NCBI GenBank assembly: GCA_022709905.1
Contig: JAKLHY010000001.1
Coordinates: forward strand, 141,463-205,462
Reading direction: 5' to 3'
Length of the DNA stretch: 64,000 bases
Source of the DNA: Verrucomicrobiota bacterium
Lineage (GTDB): Bacteria; Verrucomicrobiota; Verrucomicrobiia; Limisphaerales; UBA1319
Below are positions 36,589-44,989 of the stretch, piece by piece (within the stretch, counting starts at the first letter, position 1; every line of letters starts with the position of its first letter). Position numbers and translations under genes: made by a program. Below the pieces are notes generated by a model. The model saw nothing but the letters and a program-made list of their open reading frames with translations. It was not told the DNA's origin and ran no database searches.

Positions 36589-37851
36589 ATGCGGCGGACG
36601 CTCGATGTTTACCTGCACCGGCATTTGATCGGCAAACTCGTGCAAGATGACCATGGTCAGATGGTCTTCAGTTATGTCGAGAGCTGGCTCAATGATCCAG
36701 CAGCCATTCCGCTTTCGCAATCGTTGCCGCTCTCGAAAAAGCGGTTCGATCGGAATGGTTGCCGGGGGTTCTTTGCAGGCATTTTGCCCGACGAGAACCA
36801 ACGGGAAATCATCGCCCGCAATCTGGGGATCAGCGCGAGAAATGACTTCGCCATGCTCGAACGGATCGGCGGAGAGTGTGCCGGGGCAGTGACATTTATC
36901 CCGGAAGGCATGCGCCTGTCCGAACCGGATCACGCATACCGCCAGCTCACACCTGCCGAACTGGCTGACATAATCCGGCAACTGCCCAAGCGTCCGCTTC
37001 TGGCGGGCGAAGAGGGCGTCCGACTCTCATTGGCGGGAGCGCAGGACAAGATCGCCCTGCATATTGCGGATGATCAGATCTCCATTCCGTTGAACGGAGC
37101 CCCGAGCACGCACATACTCAAGCCGGCGATCGAACGATTCAAAGGGCTTGTTTTTAATGAGGCCCTTTGCATGCGCCTAGCCGAAGCGGTCGGCCTAAAC
37201 GTCGCGAAAGTCGAGATTGGCAAGGTGGAGGGCATTGATTACCTGCTTGTCCAGCGCTATGACCGTGCGTTTGATGCCGTATCACCTGGAAGCCCAGCCA
37301 AGATGAAGAGGCTGCACCAGGAGGATTTTTGCCAGGCGCTCGGAGAGGCGCCTGAACGGAAGTACCAGAACGAGGGCGGCCCTTCCATCCAGCAGTGCTT
37401 TGAGCTGCTCCGTGCGGTGTCCTCCACCCCGGTAATCGATCTGCAAGCATTGCTCGATGCCGTAATCTTCAACTGGCTGATCGGCAACCAAGACGCCCAT
37501 GCCAAGAACTTCTCGCTCCTTTACCGCGGCGAGATCTGGTCCAGCCTGCAGACCCGCCTGGCGCCGCTTTATGATCTAATCTGCACCGTTTATTATCCGG
37601 AGCTTTCTCCAAAATTGGCCATGAAGATCGGGGGAGATTATGTGTCGGAGCGAGTCGGACCGGCAAACTTCGAGCGCATGGCTGAAGAGGCGGGCCTAGC
37701 CAAGCCAATAACGAAGCAACGGGTGAAGAAGGTGGCCGAATCGGTGATTTCAAAGCTGCCCGCGGTGTCTAGCGAACACCCTGTCGCACTTGGGGTGGCA
37801 AAAGCTATTCGCAGCCGTTCCGAGTTGTGTTTGAAACGCTTCGCGCGATAG
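36589..37851 (+). CDS. hipA: HipA-type serine/threonine kinase toxin (module 1)
   Basis: The 420-residue protein has the usual HipA length and fold: an N-terminal couple_hipA region and a C-terminal kinase domain. The autophosphorylation loop VRLSLAGAQDKIAL puts Ser147 in the place of E. coli Ser150. HILKP (Lys178) is the ATP lysine, NQDAHAKNFSLL gives catalytic Asp302, and APLYDLICT gives metal-binding Asp329. All key residues are intact, so the toxin should be active. E. coli HipA phosphorylates glutamyl-tRNA synthetase; the target here is unknown. Adjacent to hipB (3 nt) and bracketed by the 22-bp repeats at 36158 and 37918. Confidence 0.9.
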   Translation: MRRTLDVYLHRHLIGKLVQDDHGQMVFSYVESWLNDPAAIPLSQSLPLSKKRFDRNGCRGFFAGILPDENQREIIARNLGISARNDFAMLERIGGECAGAVTFIPEGMRLSEPDHAYRQLTPAELADIIRQLPKRPLLAGEEGVRLSLAGAQDKIALHIADDQISIPLNGAPSTHILKPAIERFKGLVFNEALCMRLAEAVGLNVAKVEIGKVEGIDYLLVQRYDRAFDAVSPGSPAKMKRLHQEDFCQALGEAPERKYQNEGGPSIQQCFELLRAVSSTPVIDLQALLDAVIFNWLIGNQDAHAKNFSLLYRGEIWSSLQTRLAPLYDLICTVYYPELSPKLAMKIGGDYVSERVGPANFERMAEEAGLAKPITKQRVKKVAESVISKLPAVSSEHPVALGVAKAIRSRSELCLKRFAR

Positions 37852-37917
37852 CCAAGAGCAACTGTCGCAGACCCGGCTCCGCCAAAATGTAATCCAGTGT
37901 AGGAATCCAGGCCATCC

Positions 37918-37939
37918 TGTTTCGGCGACAGTCGGTTGC
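37918..37939 (+). repeat. 22-bp direct repeat, right copy (HipBA-1 flank)
   Basis: Perfect copy of 36158-36179. About 50 bp to its left, GCAACTGTCGC at 37858-37868 is an incomplete inverted match to the repeat (CTGTCGC pairs with GCGACAG, GCAA with TTGC), so this end could also form a hairpin beyond the hipA stop. Confidence 0.8.
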
Positions 37940-37947
37940 TGTTTTTA

Positions 37948-38544
37948 TCAGAGACTCTTAACTCCAATGTAGGTCGCGCATTCTGTGGCGTGGGTAATCG
38001 AAATCAGGTGCCCTCCATCGAGCAGCAAGTCGGCGTTGCGTGGAGGCGGGATTACGAAATCATGACGGCCGTGGATCCGGACCACACGCGTTTCCGTTGC
38101 CGCACCGCCCTGCCAGTCGAACACCGCCGTACACATCGACCGGACGAACGCGCTTTCAATCCCAGCAAACATCTGGGCGAATTCATGCGGTATCTTGCCA
38201 GCGGATACACGAACCCAGTCGATCGGCACATACTTGGCCAGGGGATGAAGCGTCGCAAGCAGCCCACTCACCTCCTCCTTTCGCTCAGCGCTCCCGACCA
38301 GGAATAGCAGCGGAATGCGCCGCAGCTTCGTGATCTCGCATGCCACCATCCCGCCGAGAGAACTCCCGACAAGAATGTCGCCGTCTTGCACGCCGCACGC
38401 CTCGGACATGCGCTGCGCTACTTCGGCTAAGGTCTTCTCGCCGGAATACCTCACCCAGTTATGCGCTCGGAAATGCGGTAGGCTGGCCCAAGGCGCCGGA
38501 TACATTCGGTGATCGGCTCCCATCCCGGGAAGTGCGTGTATCAT
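37948..38544 (-). CDS. Alpha/beta hydrolase (small esterase-like)
   Basis: From the ATG at 38544 (198 residues): MIHALPGMGADHRMY contains the oxyanion-loop region, the nucleophile elbow is VGSSLGGM, the acid is likely the Asp in IHGRHDFVIP, and the catalytic His is in GGHLISITH. This is a complete but small alpha/beta hydrolase without a lid domain, cytoplasmic, with no signal peptide. An upstream in-frame start at 38622 would add 26 residues of unrelated, intergenic-looking sequence. The substrate is unknown. It lies directly right of the second 22-bp repeat (8 bp from its stop), so it forms the boundary of the HipBA-1 insertion. Confidence 0.72.
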   Translation of the reverse strand: MIHALPGMGADHRMYPAPWASLPHFRAHNWVRYSGEKTLAEVAQRMSEACGVQDGDILVGSSLGGMVACEITKLRRIPLLFLVGSAERKEEVSGLLATLHPLAKYVPIDWVRVSAGKIPHEFAQMFAGIESAFVRSMCTAVFDWQGGAATETRVVRIHGRHDFVIPPPRNADLLLDGGHLISITHATECATYIGVKSL

Positions 38545-38734
38545 AGCTTCAAGGTTAATGATGCAGTTGCTCAAGCGCCATTTCCGCGTGAAAGGCGCCA
38601 CCGAATACCGCTCCACGGCCAATCCACGCGCCCTACCACCAGGCCATCCTCTTCATCCTGTCGATAAGTCCGCGATCGACATCATCTGCATAGTCCCGGC
38701 TTAATCCGCACGAATCGTGTTCCCACCCCTCGGA

Positions 38735-39424
38735 CTAATCCTGAGGGGCTGCCAGAGGTGCGACGTGCCCGTCCATAAAGACAACATTTTTGCCGGGTTT
38801 GGGCGGACGAAGGTGAAAATTGTCGTAATCGAGAAGAAGCGGAGTCGTTTCCGGGGGAAACGTCAGGACGAAGTTCGTAATTCCGCCCGAAAAGTCGCCC
38901 GGTTTCAGTAACAGGAAGGCGCTGTCTGTCCGAGTTTCATCCATGCGATGCCCGTTGAGCTCGGCATTCCATTCGTAACTCGATCCTTCGGCGGCGAACC
39001 GGCCCTTTTTATCGAGCGGGCATTTGAAGACCGTTGGATTGTTTGTGTTGGTGCGTGCGGTTCCGCCCACGTAACTTGCCAGGACATCGCAGATACGCGG
39101 TAACGGATTTTGGGGATCGATGGGTTGCGTAGGGAGGATCTCCACACTCGGCAAGCGATCCTGGTTATCATCGGAATAAAGCCGGGTGGCGATCCCCAGT
39201 TGCCGAAGATTGTTCACGCAAACCGTGTTATAGGCTTTGGCCTTCGCTCGGCCCACAGCGGGCAGGAGCAAGCTCGCCAGGACTGCAATGATGGCGATTA
39301 CAACAAGCAATTCAACGAGAGTAAAGGCGCGGCACGGGTGTCGGACGACCGATGGATTGCGCACTCTTGTGAAACGGTTCGCCTCAAGATCTGCATCAGG
39401 GTGTTGCTTCATAAGCAAAGTCAT
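38735..39424 (-). CDS. Prepilin-type (DUF1559-like) pseudopilin
   Basis: N-terminal leader, then [21 protein letters not shown], the prepilin cleavage/methylation site with Glu at +5. The segment [20 protein letters not shown] is typical of this family, and the C-terminal [11 protein letters not shown] is the DGH tail. 229 residues from the ATG at 39424; an alternative ATG at 39412 (MKQHPDAD) is equally possible. It follows a small membrane protein gene by 33 bp in the same direction, probably one transcription unit. Its relation to the first pseudopilin (16256) is at family level only; the soluble domains differ in length and sequence. Confidence 0.85.
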   Translation of the reverse strand: MTLLMKQHPDADLEANRFTRVRNPSVVRHPCRAFTLVELLVVIAIIAVLASLLLPAVGRAKAKAYNTVCVNNLRQLGIATRLYSDDNQDRLPSVEILPTQPIDPQNPLPRICDVLASYVGGTARTNTNNPTVFKCPLDKKGRFAAEGSSYEWNAELNGHRMDETRTDSAFLLLKPGDFSGGITNFVLTFPPETTPLLLDYDNFHLRPPKPGKNVVFMDGHVAPLAAPQD

Positions 39425-39457
39425 AAGTCGGTGTTCGCCGGGTCATGCTGTTGTTTC

Positions 39458-39736
39458 TCATCCTCCGGGGCCGTGTCCCTGTCTCGCGAACTGGACCCGC
39501 TCCTCCGGAGTGAAGTCCGTAAACCGCCGAGTCGGATCGGGAGGCGCGAGCTGTGCGGGCGAATCGGGCATCTGGCCGGGCTTGGCTGGGTCCTGTGGCG
39601 TCTTAAAGCCGATGTCCAGGCTCGATTTTGGGGACTCATGCGAGCGCCAGACCGACCAGGCGAGCCACAATCCGCCGGCGGCGAGCAGCGCCGCGATTGC
39701 CAGAGACAGATGTTTTGATTTCATTGCTTTTTGCAT
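39458..39736 (-). CDS. Small single-pass membrane protein, unknown function
   Basis: No family is recognised. From the ATG at 39736 (92 residues; GGAAG six bases upstream supports this start over 39748) it has one membrane helix (HLSLAIAALLAAGGLWLAWS) and a Pro/Asp-rich periplasmic tail ending in a Glu/Arg/Gln-rich segment (FTPEERVQFARQG). It is encoded 33 bp ahead of the pseudopilin gene. Small proteins of this kind often accompany DUF1559-type pseudopilins, so a joint role is plausible. Confidence 0.6.
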   Translation of the reverse strand: MQKAMKSKHLSLAIAALLAAGGLWLAWSVWRSHESPKSSLDIGFKTPQDPAKPGQMPDSPAQLAPPDPTRRFTDFTPEERVQFARQGHGPGG

Positions 39737-39889
39737 CAAGCTTCCCATTCACTTCCGCTACGGCATTGTGCACAGATCTCGGGGAGTTGGCCTTCGATTT
39801 GGAACGAAGGCGGGGAGTTGGGGTGCGAACCGCCAGGAAGAAGGAATGAACCTGATCCAGAGTCGAGCTCCGGAACGCCTGCCGACAAA

Positions 39890-40162
39890 ATGCCGCTAAA
39901 AGCGGTTTACCTGTTCGGCTCGCACGCGCGCGGCGAGGCCCGGCCGGACAGCGACGTGGACCTGTGTGTGGTGGCGGAGGGTGCCGCCGCCCAGTTGGGT
40001 GCTGCTCAGGCATTCCGGCGGGCCATGCGTCCGATCCGCCCCAAGCCCGCCTTCACGCTCGTGCCCATCGCCCCGGCGCGATTGCAGGAGTAAAAGGCCC
40101 TCGGGGATTTCTTTTTTACCACCTTGCTTCAGGAGGGGGTGCTCCTTGCCACGGAAAACTGA
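39890..40162 (+). pseudogene. MNT-type nucleotidyltransferase with in-frame stop
   Basis: Starting at ATG 39890, the frame encodes VYLFGSHARGEARPDSDVDL, the GSxARG...DSDxDL signature of minimal nucleotidyltransferases (the antitoxin partner of HEPN toxins). A TAA at 40091-40093 interrupts it. In the same frame, 22 further codons (KALGDFFFTTLLQEGVLLAT onward, ending at 40162) look like the normal C-terminus. So a single nonsense change probably inactivated it. Just after, the frame LPRKTDASNPADWLWLPLKG (about 40148-40210) may be the start of the HEPN partner, ended after about 20 residues. No complete HEPN gene follows. Confidence 0.6.
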
Positions 40163-40226
40163 CGCCAGCAATCCGGCCGACTGGCTTTGGCTGCCTTTGA
40201 AGGGATGGGTCTGAGGTTGCGCCTCG

Positions 40227-41015
40227 CTACCGGAATTCCAGCTTTTGCTGGATTTCGCGAATCGGACGCGTCGTGGGATAGCTTTTTCCATTCTTCAGCA
40301 CGACCAGGTTCTCGCCCTTGAACATGGGTTGAAGCTCCTGGATTTGGTCCATGTTGACGATGACCGACCGGCTGATGCGCAAGAAACGTTGGGAGGGAAG
40401 ATGGGATTCCAACGAAGTCATGGTCTCGCGCAGGATATGGTTCTCCTGTGGCCCGTGCGGCGAGCACCCGACATGCACCACAGCGTATTTTCCCGCGGCC
40501 TCGATGGCTTGGATCTGGTCCAACTCCACAAAGATAACCTTGTCCGCGGTTTTGACAGCCAATCGAGTGAGCTGACCCCGCGCGGTGCCGGTCGCCGGCG
40601 TTTGACCCAAGAGCGCGAGCAGCCCGCGGGCGGCAACGCCGACGTTTTGGTTGGCAATCAGGCCCCGCGCTCGCTGGACGGCTTCCTTGAACCGGGTCGG
40701 TTTGAATGGCTTCAAGAGGTAATCCAGCGCATTCACCTCGAACGCCCGAAGCGCGTGCTGATCATATGCCGTGGTGAAGATCACGATGGGCAGCAATGCC
40801 TGCGGGACTCGTCGCAACACCTCAAACCCGTCCATGTCCGGCATCTGCACATCGAGAAAGACCAGGTCGGGCTTGGTTGCCTGGATCTGGTCCACCGCCT
40901 CAAAACCATCCTCGCTCTCGCCAATGACCTCCACGTCAGGTTCTTCACCCAACAGCAAGCGAACCCGCTGTCTTGCCAACGGTTCGTCATCCACGATGAG
41001 CGCTCGGATGGTCAT
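40227..41015 (-). CDS. LytTR-family response regulator
   Basis: 262 residues from the ATG at 41015. The receiver domain (1-120) has the acidic pair in IVDDEP, the phospho-acceptor Asp55 in LVFLDVQMPD and Lys in LLKPF. A linker follows, then the LytTR DNA-binding domain (about 160-260; VIFVELDQIQAIEAAGKYAV, RFLRISRSVIVNMDQIQEL). The start codon overlaps the stop of the kinase gene (ATGA), so the pair is translationally coupled. LytTR regulators often control extracellular polysaccharide, secretion or competence genes; the target here is unknown. Confidence 0.92.
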   Translation of the reverse strand: MTIRALIVDDEPLARQRVRLLLGEEPDVEVIGESEDGFEAVDQIQATKPDLVFLDVQMPDMDGFEVLRRVPQALLPIVIFTTAYDQHALRAFEVNALDYLLKPFKPTRFKEAVQRARGLIANQNVGVAARGLLALLGQTPATGTARGQLTRLAVKTADKVIFVELDQIQAIEAAGKYAVVHVGCSPHGPQENHILRETMTSLESHLPSQRFLRISRSVIVNMDQIQELQPMFKGENLVVLKNGKSYPTTRPIREIQQKLEFR

Positions 41016-42256
41016 GCGGTTGGCTCGGTCGAAGCAGTGAGGATCTGCACGGGTTCCCAATGCAAGGGGAGGTGAATATCGACTCGGCAGCCTTGGGGTC
41101 CAGCCCTCCCGAAAGAGAAACTCTGGTCCTGGCCATAGAGTCCCTGCAATCTTGCTTGGGTGTTGCCAAGCCCGATTCCATGTGGCACGGAGCTGCTTGA
41201 GTGCGCGCCGGGCAAGCCCCTGCCGTCGTCCTGGACCATGAGGTGCAGATGCTTATCGTCCTGGTTGGCCTTGATCGAGATGAGTCCCGGGCCTCGCCGC
41301 GGTTCAATGCCGTGGCGGATAGCGTTCTCAACCAACGGCTGCAAAATGAGAGCTGGAACCAGGGCCTTCATGAGTTCATCAGGAACGCTCTGTTCCAGTC
41401 GAAGCCGTTCGCCAAAACGCTTTTGCTCAATGCTAAGATATGCCCCAATGAATTCGAGCTCTTGCGCCAGGGGTATCTCCTGTTCCTCCATCGAATTCAA
41501 AGAGCGGCGCAGCAAGTCGCTTAAATCGCCCAGCATCTCGTCGGCCGCGCGCGGGTTGACATAAACCAACGCGGCAATCGAGTTGAGCGCGTTGAAAAGA
41601 AAATGCGGGTTGATCTGCATGCGCAGCGCTTGCAGTCTGGCGCGTGTGAGCCTTGCCTCCAATTCAGCCGCACGCCGTTCCCGCTCCTGCGATCTCCGAA
41701 AATTCGTGATGGCCTGGCAAACGCCCACTAAAGACCAGTAGACCAGAACGTCCAAAGCCGCGCGAAGACCAAGTAACACGACAAGCGCACTGGGGGGCCC
41801 CACCAAATCCAGCGGCCGGAGAGGAGGAGGGGAGGGAATGCGCCGGGGTTGCTGCTGGGCCTCCGGCGTATCCGTTTTCGAATCAGGCAGCCGCCCTGGC
41901 GCCTCCGAACGCTGCGGATAAGGAAAGATTTGGGCGACAGCGCGAAAAGTAGCCCGGTTGGTGCCAACGATCAGGAGGCAGGCCAACAAATGGAGACCGA
42001 CATTCCGAAGGAGCCTCCTCCGCTCGATAGGAAAGCGGAAAGCGAGCCACGCCGCGGCAGGCAGGAACACCAGCCAAAGCGCCCAAAAAGACCCTCCGAA
42101 GCTAACCGCTTGGCGCCAGGAAACGGGGCTGGTCAACGCGAGCGGAGCTGCAAACAGCAGCACCAGGGCTCCCCACAGCCCCAGCGCTGTCGCCACCATC
42201 GTCACTTTGCGTGCGATGCGTCGGTTGCCGCTCGTCCGGTTCATGTCACGGTCCAT
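41012..42256 (-). CDS. LytS/YehU-type sensor histidine kinase
   Basis: 414 residues. The N-terminal part has several hydrophobic helices (about 20-42, 57-75, 87-100, 153-180), then a short coiled coil (ERERRAAELEARLTRARLQA). The His_kinase domain has phosphorylatable His218 in INPHFLFNALN. The HATPase region includes LQPLVENAIRHG, VQDDGRGLP and IGLGNTQARLQ. It forms a two-component system with the LytTR regulator, whose start overlaps its stop by 4 nt. A Pro-rich loop (about 120-150) lies between helices. The alternative ATG at 42244 would remove only 4 residues. Confidence 0.9.
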   Translation of the reverse strand: MDRDMNRTSGNRRIARKVTMVATALGLWGALVLLFAAPLALTSPVSWRQAVSFGGSFWALWLVFLPAAAWLAFRFPIERRRLLRNVGLHLLACLLIVGTNRATFRAVAQIFPYPQRSEAPGRLPDSKTDTPEAQQQPRRIPSPPPLRPLDLVGPPSALVVLLGLRAALDVLVYWSLVGVCQAITNFRRSQERERRAAELEARLTRARLQALRMQINPHFLFNALNSIAALVYVNPRAADEMLGDLSDLLRRSLNSMEEQEIPLAQELEFIGAYLSIEQKRFGERLRLEQSVPDELMKALVPALILQPLVENAIRHGIEPRRGPGLISIKANQDDKHLHLMVQDDGRGLPGAHSSSSVPHGIGLGNTQARLQGLYGQDQSFSFGRAGPQGCRVDIHLPLHWEPVQILTASTEPTA

Positions 42257-42403
42257 GCGTTCATAAGCAGCCCAAGCAAACAGGCCTGGTCAGCATATCA
42301 GCGGCAGGTCTTTGGGCAACTCGTTTGGAATAAAACCGCATTTCCCTGGCACGAAACAACAAGAACCGGGAACCGGACATGCAGCGCATGGAGTTGTCCC
42401 ATC

Positions 42404-42583
42404 TGGGTGATTCGTGACGCGGCGGCATTGCGCCGTGCCGGGGCCGAGTTCGTGACAGCCGGTGGAGCCGAAGTCGGAGTCGCATTGACCCAGGCGGTGA
42501 TTTCTCTCTTCGACATTACCGCAGAGGACCCTCCAAACCGCGCGGAAATCCGCCGCCCACTTTACGAATCGGTAGTCTCTTGA
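42404..42583 (+). pseudogene. Possible C-terminal fragment of a Kef/TrkA-type cation antiporter
   Basis: The plus-strand frame ending at a TGA near 42583 encodes WVIRDAAALRRAGAEFVTAG then EVGVALTQAVISLFDITAED and RAEIRRPLYE. This resembles the end of the TrkA-N regulatory domain of monovalent-cation:proton antiporters, where the pattern of Leu-Arg-x-x-Gly-Ala followed by Glu-Val-x-x-Ala-Leu is common. There is no upstream antiporter. The assignment rests on a short stretch and could be a chance frame. Confidence 0.35.
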
Positions 42584-43050
42584 CCCACCGCTCCCAACAT
42601 GACACTGCCTCTCCATCCAAAGGCGAACAAGCCGATTGCCAAGCCCAGCAGACATCCGTTTGCGGCGCCAATGAGGAGTTCCTTGCGCAAGATCCGAAGC
42701 GCGTCTCCCGGAGCCACCTCCCCGAGCGCCAGCGCGCGAATAATGACTGTCAGCGCCTGATTGCCCGTATTCCCCGCCACGGCCGAAATAAGCGGCAGGA
42801 ACACCACGAGTACGGTCCAACGGGCGAGAGTATTTTCAAAAACACTCACGACTGTGGATGCCCCCAGGGCCGTGATCAGGTTTACTCCGAGCCACGGCAG
42901 TCGGCGGCCGATGGAGGTTTTCCACGGTGTCCAAAGGCGCTCCTCTCCGGAGAGGCCCACCATCAACTGCATGTCTTCGGTGGCCTCAGTTTGCGCCACG
43001 CGAATCAGAAGCGCCAATCGCCGAAAAGGACTCCGAGGCGCGCACTCCAA
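42562..43050 (-). pseudogene. MgtE-type magnesium transporter fragment
   Basis: The minus-strand frame encodes the first part of the MgtE integral-membrane domain: EATEDMQLMVGLSGEERLW, TSIGRRLPWLGVNLITALGA, LPLISAVAGNTGNQALTVI (the conserved pore-lining Gly-Asn-x-Gly-Asn-Gln segment) and ALALGEVAPGDALRILRKEL. The N-terminal MgtE_N and CBS domains are missing, as are the last two helices; the frame stops at 42562. Both ends are truncated, so this is a decayed gene. It overlaps the opposite-strand antiporter-like fragment by about 20 bp, another sign of piecewise decay. Confidence 0.75.
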
Positions 43051-43111
43051 GGAACTTCAAGTCCCACATCGGAGGTTGCCGAATCCGATGGAGTGATGAT
43101 TCGCCTGGCTA

Positions 43112-44419
43112 TCATGTGCGGGGGATTTCCAAACGGTGGTTGCTCTGGATTTGCTTGCGCCACTCGCTCATCACCTGCGCCCGTTCGGCATACTCGGGCC
43201 ATTTCGCGACCGCAGCGCGAACTTCTTCCACAATAGCCTCGGCTCGTCCGCGCTTCATCAGAGCGGCTTTCGCGCAGGCACGAAAGTCCGCCAGCGTGAA
43301 TCCGTCGCGCTTGCCATTCATCGTCATTTGGTGCACGGCGGTCCAACTGCCGGTTGGGTTGTAGCTGTAGGTGACATCGAATGCCGGCGCCAGTGACCAG
43401 TGTCCGGCTTTGTCCATCAGGAAGGCGATGTTCTTGACGTGGTCGTCCTGGTTGCGGGCGATGATGTTGAATGTCATGCGCCGAAACTGCTCTTCCACAG
43501 CTTCCATCGGCAGGTTCAATTGGCGAATCGTTAAGAAGGCCTGTTCATAGGAATATGCGCCCGCGTCGTTGAAATCCAAATGGGCCAGGGCGCACAGCGA
43601 CTGCATGTGCAGCTTCTCCCCGCTTTCGAGTCGGTCGAAACGCCGACTCATGAAATGCCGCCGGCCGCTTTCTTCTAGCAGACGGCACTCACTCATCGTC
43701 ACTCCCGCCGCTTTTGCCATAAGCGAGTAGGCGTATTCGATGGTTCCATACCCCTTGGGATCTTCGAGTTCCTTGTCTTTGTTTCCGGTGACGCCGTCGA
43801 ATTTCAACAGCCAGTAGCCGAAGCCTTTTCCAGCTTGAACCTGCCCGGAGCGAACCTCGTTGGTCTCCGGATTCCAGGCAATAACCGCTTTGGCCCGCGC
43901 CCCGCCGGCGGAGGTGCCGACGCGCAGAATGTCGTTCAACGCGTTCTTGCGGCGGTCGCTGGCAAAGCTGGCTTTGAGATTCTTGCGCTGGCTCAGAATC
44001 TCCGACGCCAGCTTGACCAGGGCATCGATCTCAATCTTCTTTGCGGTTTGCGGCTTCGGTCCCAAGGCCGGCACGAACTCCAGCGCACCCATGCCGCGCG
44101 CTCCCGTATAGCAGAGGCGCTCGACAGCATTGAAGCTCTGCGGCGTCCGACCCTTTGTCGCCAACCAGGCATCAATCAGCGCGTTGCCGAAACGGTCCGG
44201 GAGCGAATCGGCCAACAAGCCCGGCAGCCCGTAAAACGTCCGCTCCGGCAGGTTGGGAAAGACGTAAACCCGATCCGAGAGCGGCATGGTGATGGGCGAC
44301 ACTTCGATCCCGCTCGCCGCAAATGCAGGATCATACTGGAACGCCGCAAAACGGCCTCCGTCCTCCAAGGACACGGCGCCGATGGTTCGCCCCCATAGTT
44401 TAACCTCTGCCAGCGTCAT
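43112..44419 (-). CDS. hipA: HipA-type kinase toxin (module 2)
   Basis: The 435-residue protein is of the Y4mE-like HipA subfamily. The flexible phosphorylation loop is VGTSAGGARAKAVIA (Ser170). ATP Lys206 is in WLLKFDG. NIIARNQDDHVKNIAFL carries the catalytic Asp325 or 326, and APAFDVTYSY the metal-binding Asp348. The features look intact. It is downstream of its antitoxin with a 4-nt ATGA overlap, the opposite of the 3-nt gap in module 1. The subfamily also differs from module 1, so the two modules are not recent duplicates. Confidence 0.9.
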   Translation of the reverse strand: MTLAEVKLWGRTIGAVSLEDGGRFAAFQYDPAFAASGIEVSPITMPLSDRVYVFPNLPERTFYGLPGLLADSLPDRFGNALIDAWLATKGRTPQSFNAVERLCYTGARGMGALEFVPALGPKPQTAKKIEIDALVKLASEILSQRKNLKASFASDRRKNALNDILRVGTSAGGARAKAVIAWNPETNEVRSGQVQAGKGFGYWLLKFDGVTGNKDKELEDPKGYGTIEYAYSLMAKAAGVTMSECRLLEESGRRHFMSRRFDRLESGEKLHMQSLCALAHLDFNDAGAYSYEQAFLTIRQLNLPMEAVEEQFRRMTFNIIARNQDDHVKNIAFLMDKAGHWSLAPAFDVTYSYNPTGSWTAVHQMTMNGKRDGFTLADFRACAKAALMKRGRAEAIVEEVRAAVAKWPEYAERAQVMSEWRKQIQSNHRLEIPRT

Positions 44420-44769
44420 GGTTCATCTCCCCATTGCCACTTCTTTGGAGCAGCTTTGACCTTCCGTTTCGCCGACGCCCGCTGCCGTCGCCGTCCGCGC
44501 AGCTTCAGCTGTTCGATCGGGCTGGGCACTGGTTCTGGGACAAGCAGGTCGAAGCGTTCAACGAGGTCAAGCACCCGGCACACGCGGATAAAGCCTGATA
44601 ACTGTGTCGCCACGCTTCCTGATTCCAGCCTTTGCACGGTGTTCTTCGATACTCCGGCCTGCGCCGCAAGTTGGGATTGGGTGAGGTTTCGCTCCAGGCG
44701 TGTCTTGGCCAGCCGGGCACCTAGTTCGCCCAAGACAGCCTCATCTGTGGCTTGTTTCACAATCTTCAT
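44416..44769 (-). CDS. hipB: HipB-type XRE antitoxin (module 2)
   Basis: From the ATG at 44769 (117 residues): an XRE helix-turn-helix (LAKTRLERNLTQSQLAAQAG, VSKNTVQRLESGSVATQLSG). The C-terminal tail is strongly basic (LKLRGRRRQRASAKRKVKAA). The annotated frame can extend to 44898, but the added 43 residues contain the promoter-like palindrome and are unlikely to be coding. The long Arg/Lys tail is unusual for HipB and may contact DNA or HipA. It is followed by the kinase with an ATGA overlap. Confidence 0.85.
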   Translation of the reverse strand: MKIVKQATDEAVLGELGARLAKTRLERNLTQSQLAAQAGVSKNTVQRLESGSVATQLSGFIRVCRVLDLVERFDLLVPEPVPSPIEQLKLRGRRRQRASAKRKVKAAPKKWQWGDEP

Positions 44770-44773
44770 AACG

Positions 44774-44972
44774 CACCACATATGGTGTATTAAAATCAAT
44801 AAGTCAAATAAAACATCACAAAAGGTGCTTTCACTAGAATCCCAAACTGGCTGGTTGGTGCAGTTCAGAGCCGGAACTCGTCCCGATTGACGCCCCACAA
44901 CTCGTTTAACGGCGCCAGTAGAAGGGTAAAACTAGCGTCAATTCCACCTGCATTCGGTGTATCTGATACACC
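44774..44972 (-). promoter_or_regulatory. Operator-like inverted repeats upstream of hipB-2
   Basis: CACCA-CATA-TGGTG at 44774-44787 lies immediately upstream of the antitoxin start. GGTGTAT-CTG-ATACACC at 44956-44972 has perfect 7-bp arms. The half-site GGTGTAT also occurs at 44784-44790 next to the first palindrome. Repeated half-sites ahead of an XRE gene are typical of antitoxin autoregulation. Confidence 0.5.
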
Positions 44973-44989
44973 ACTATGGGATCGGCTTT

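Noticed and set aside
38545..38734. Possible short antitoxin-like frame between the hydrolase and pseudopilin genes
   Set aside because: Only about 20 residues (RDYADDVDRGLIDRMKRMAW) read sensibly before a stop; insufficient to assign.
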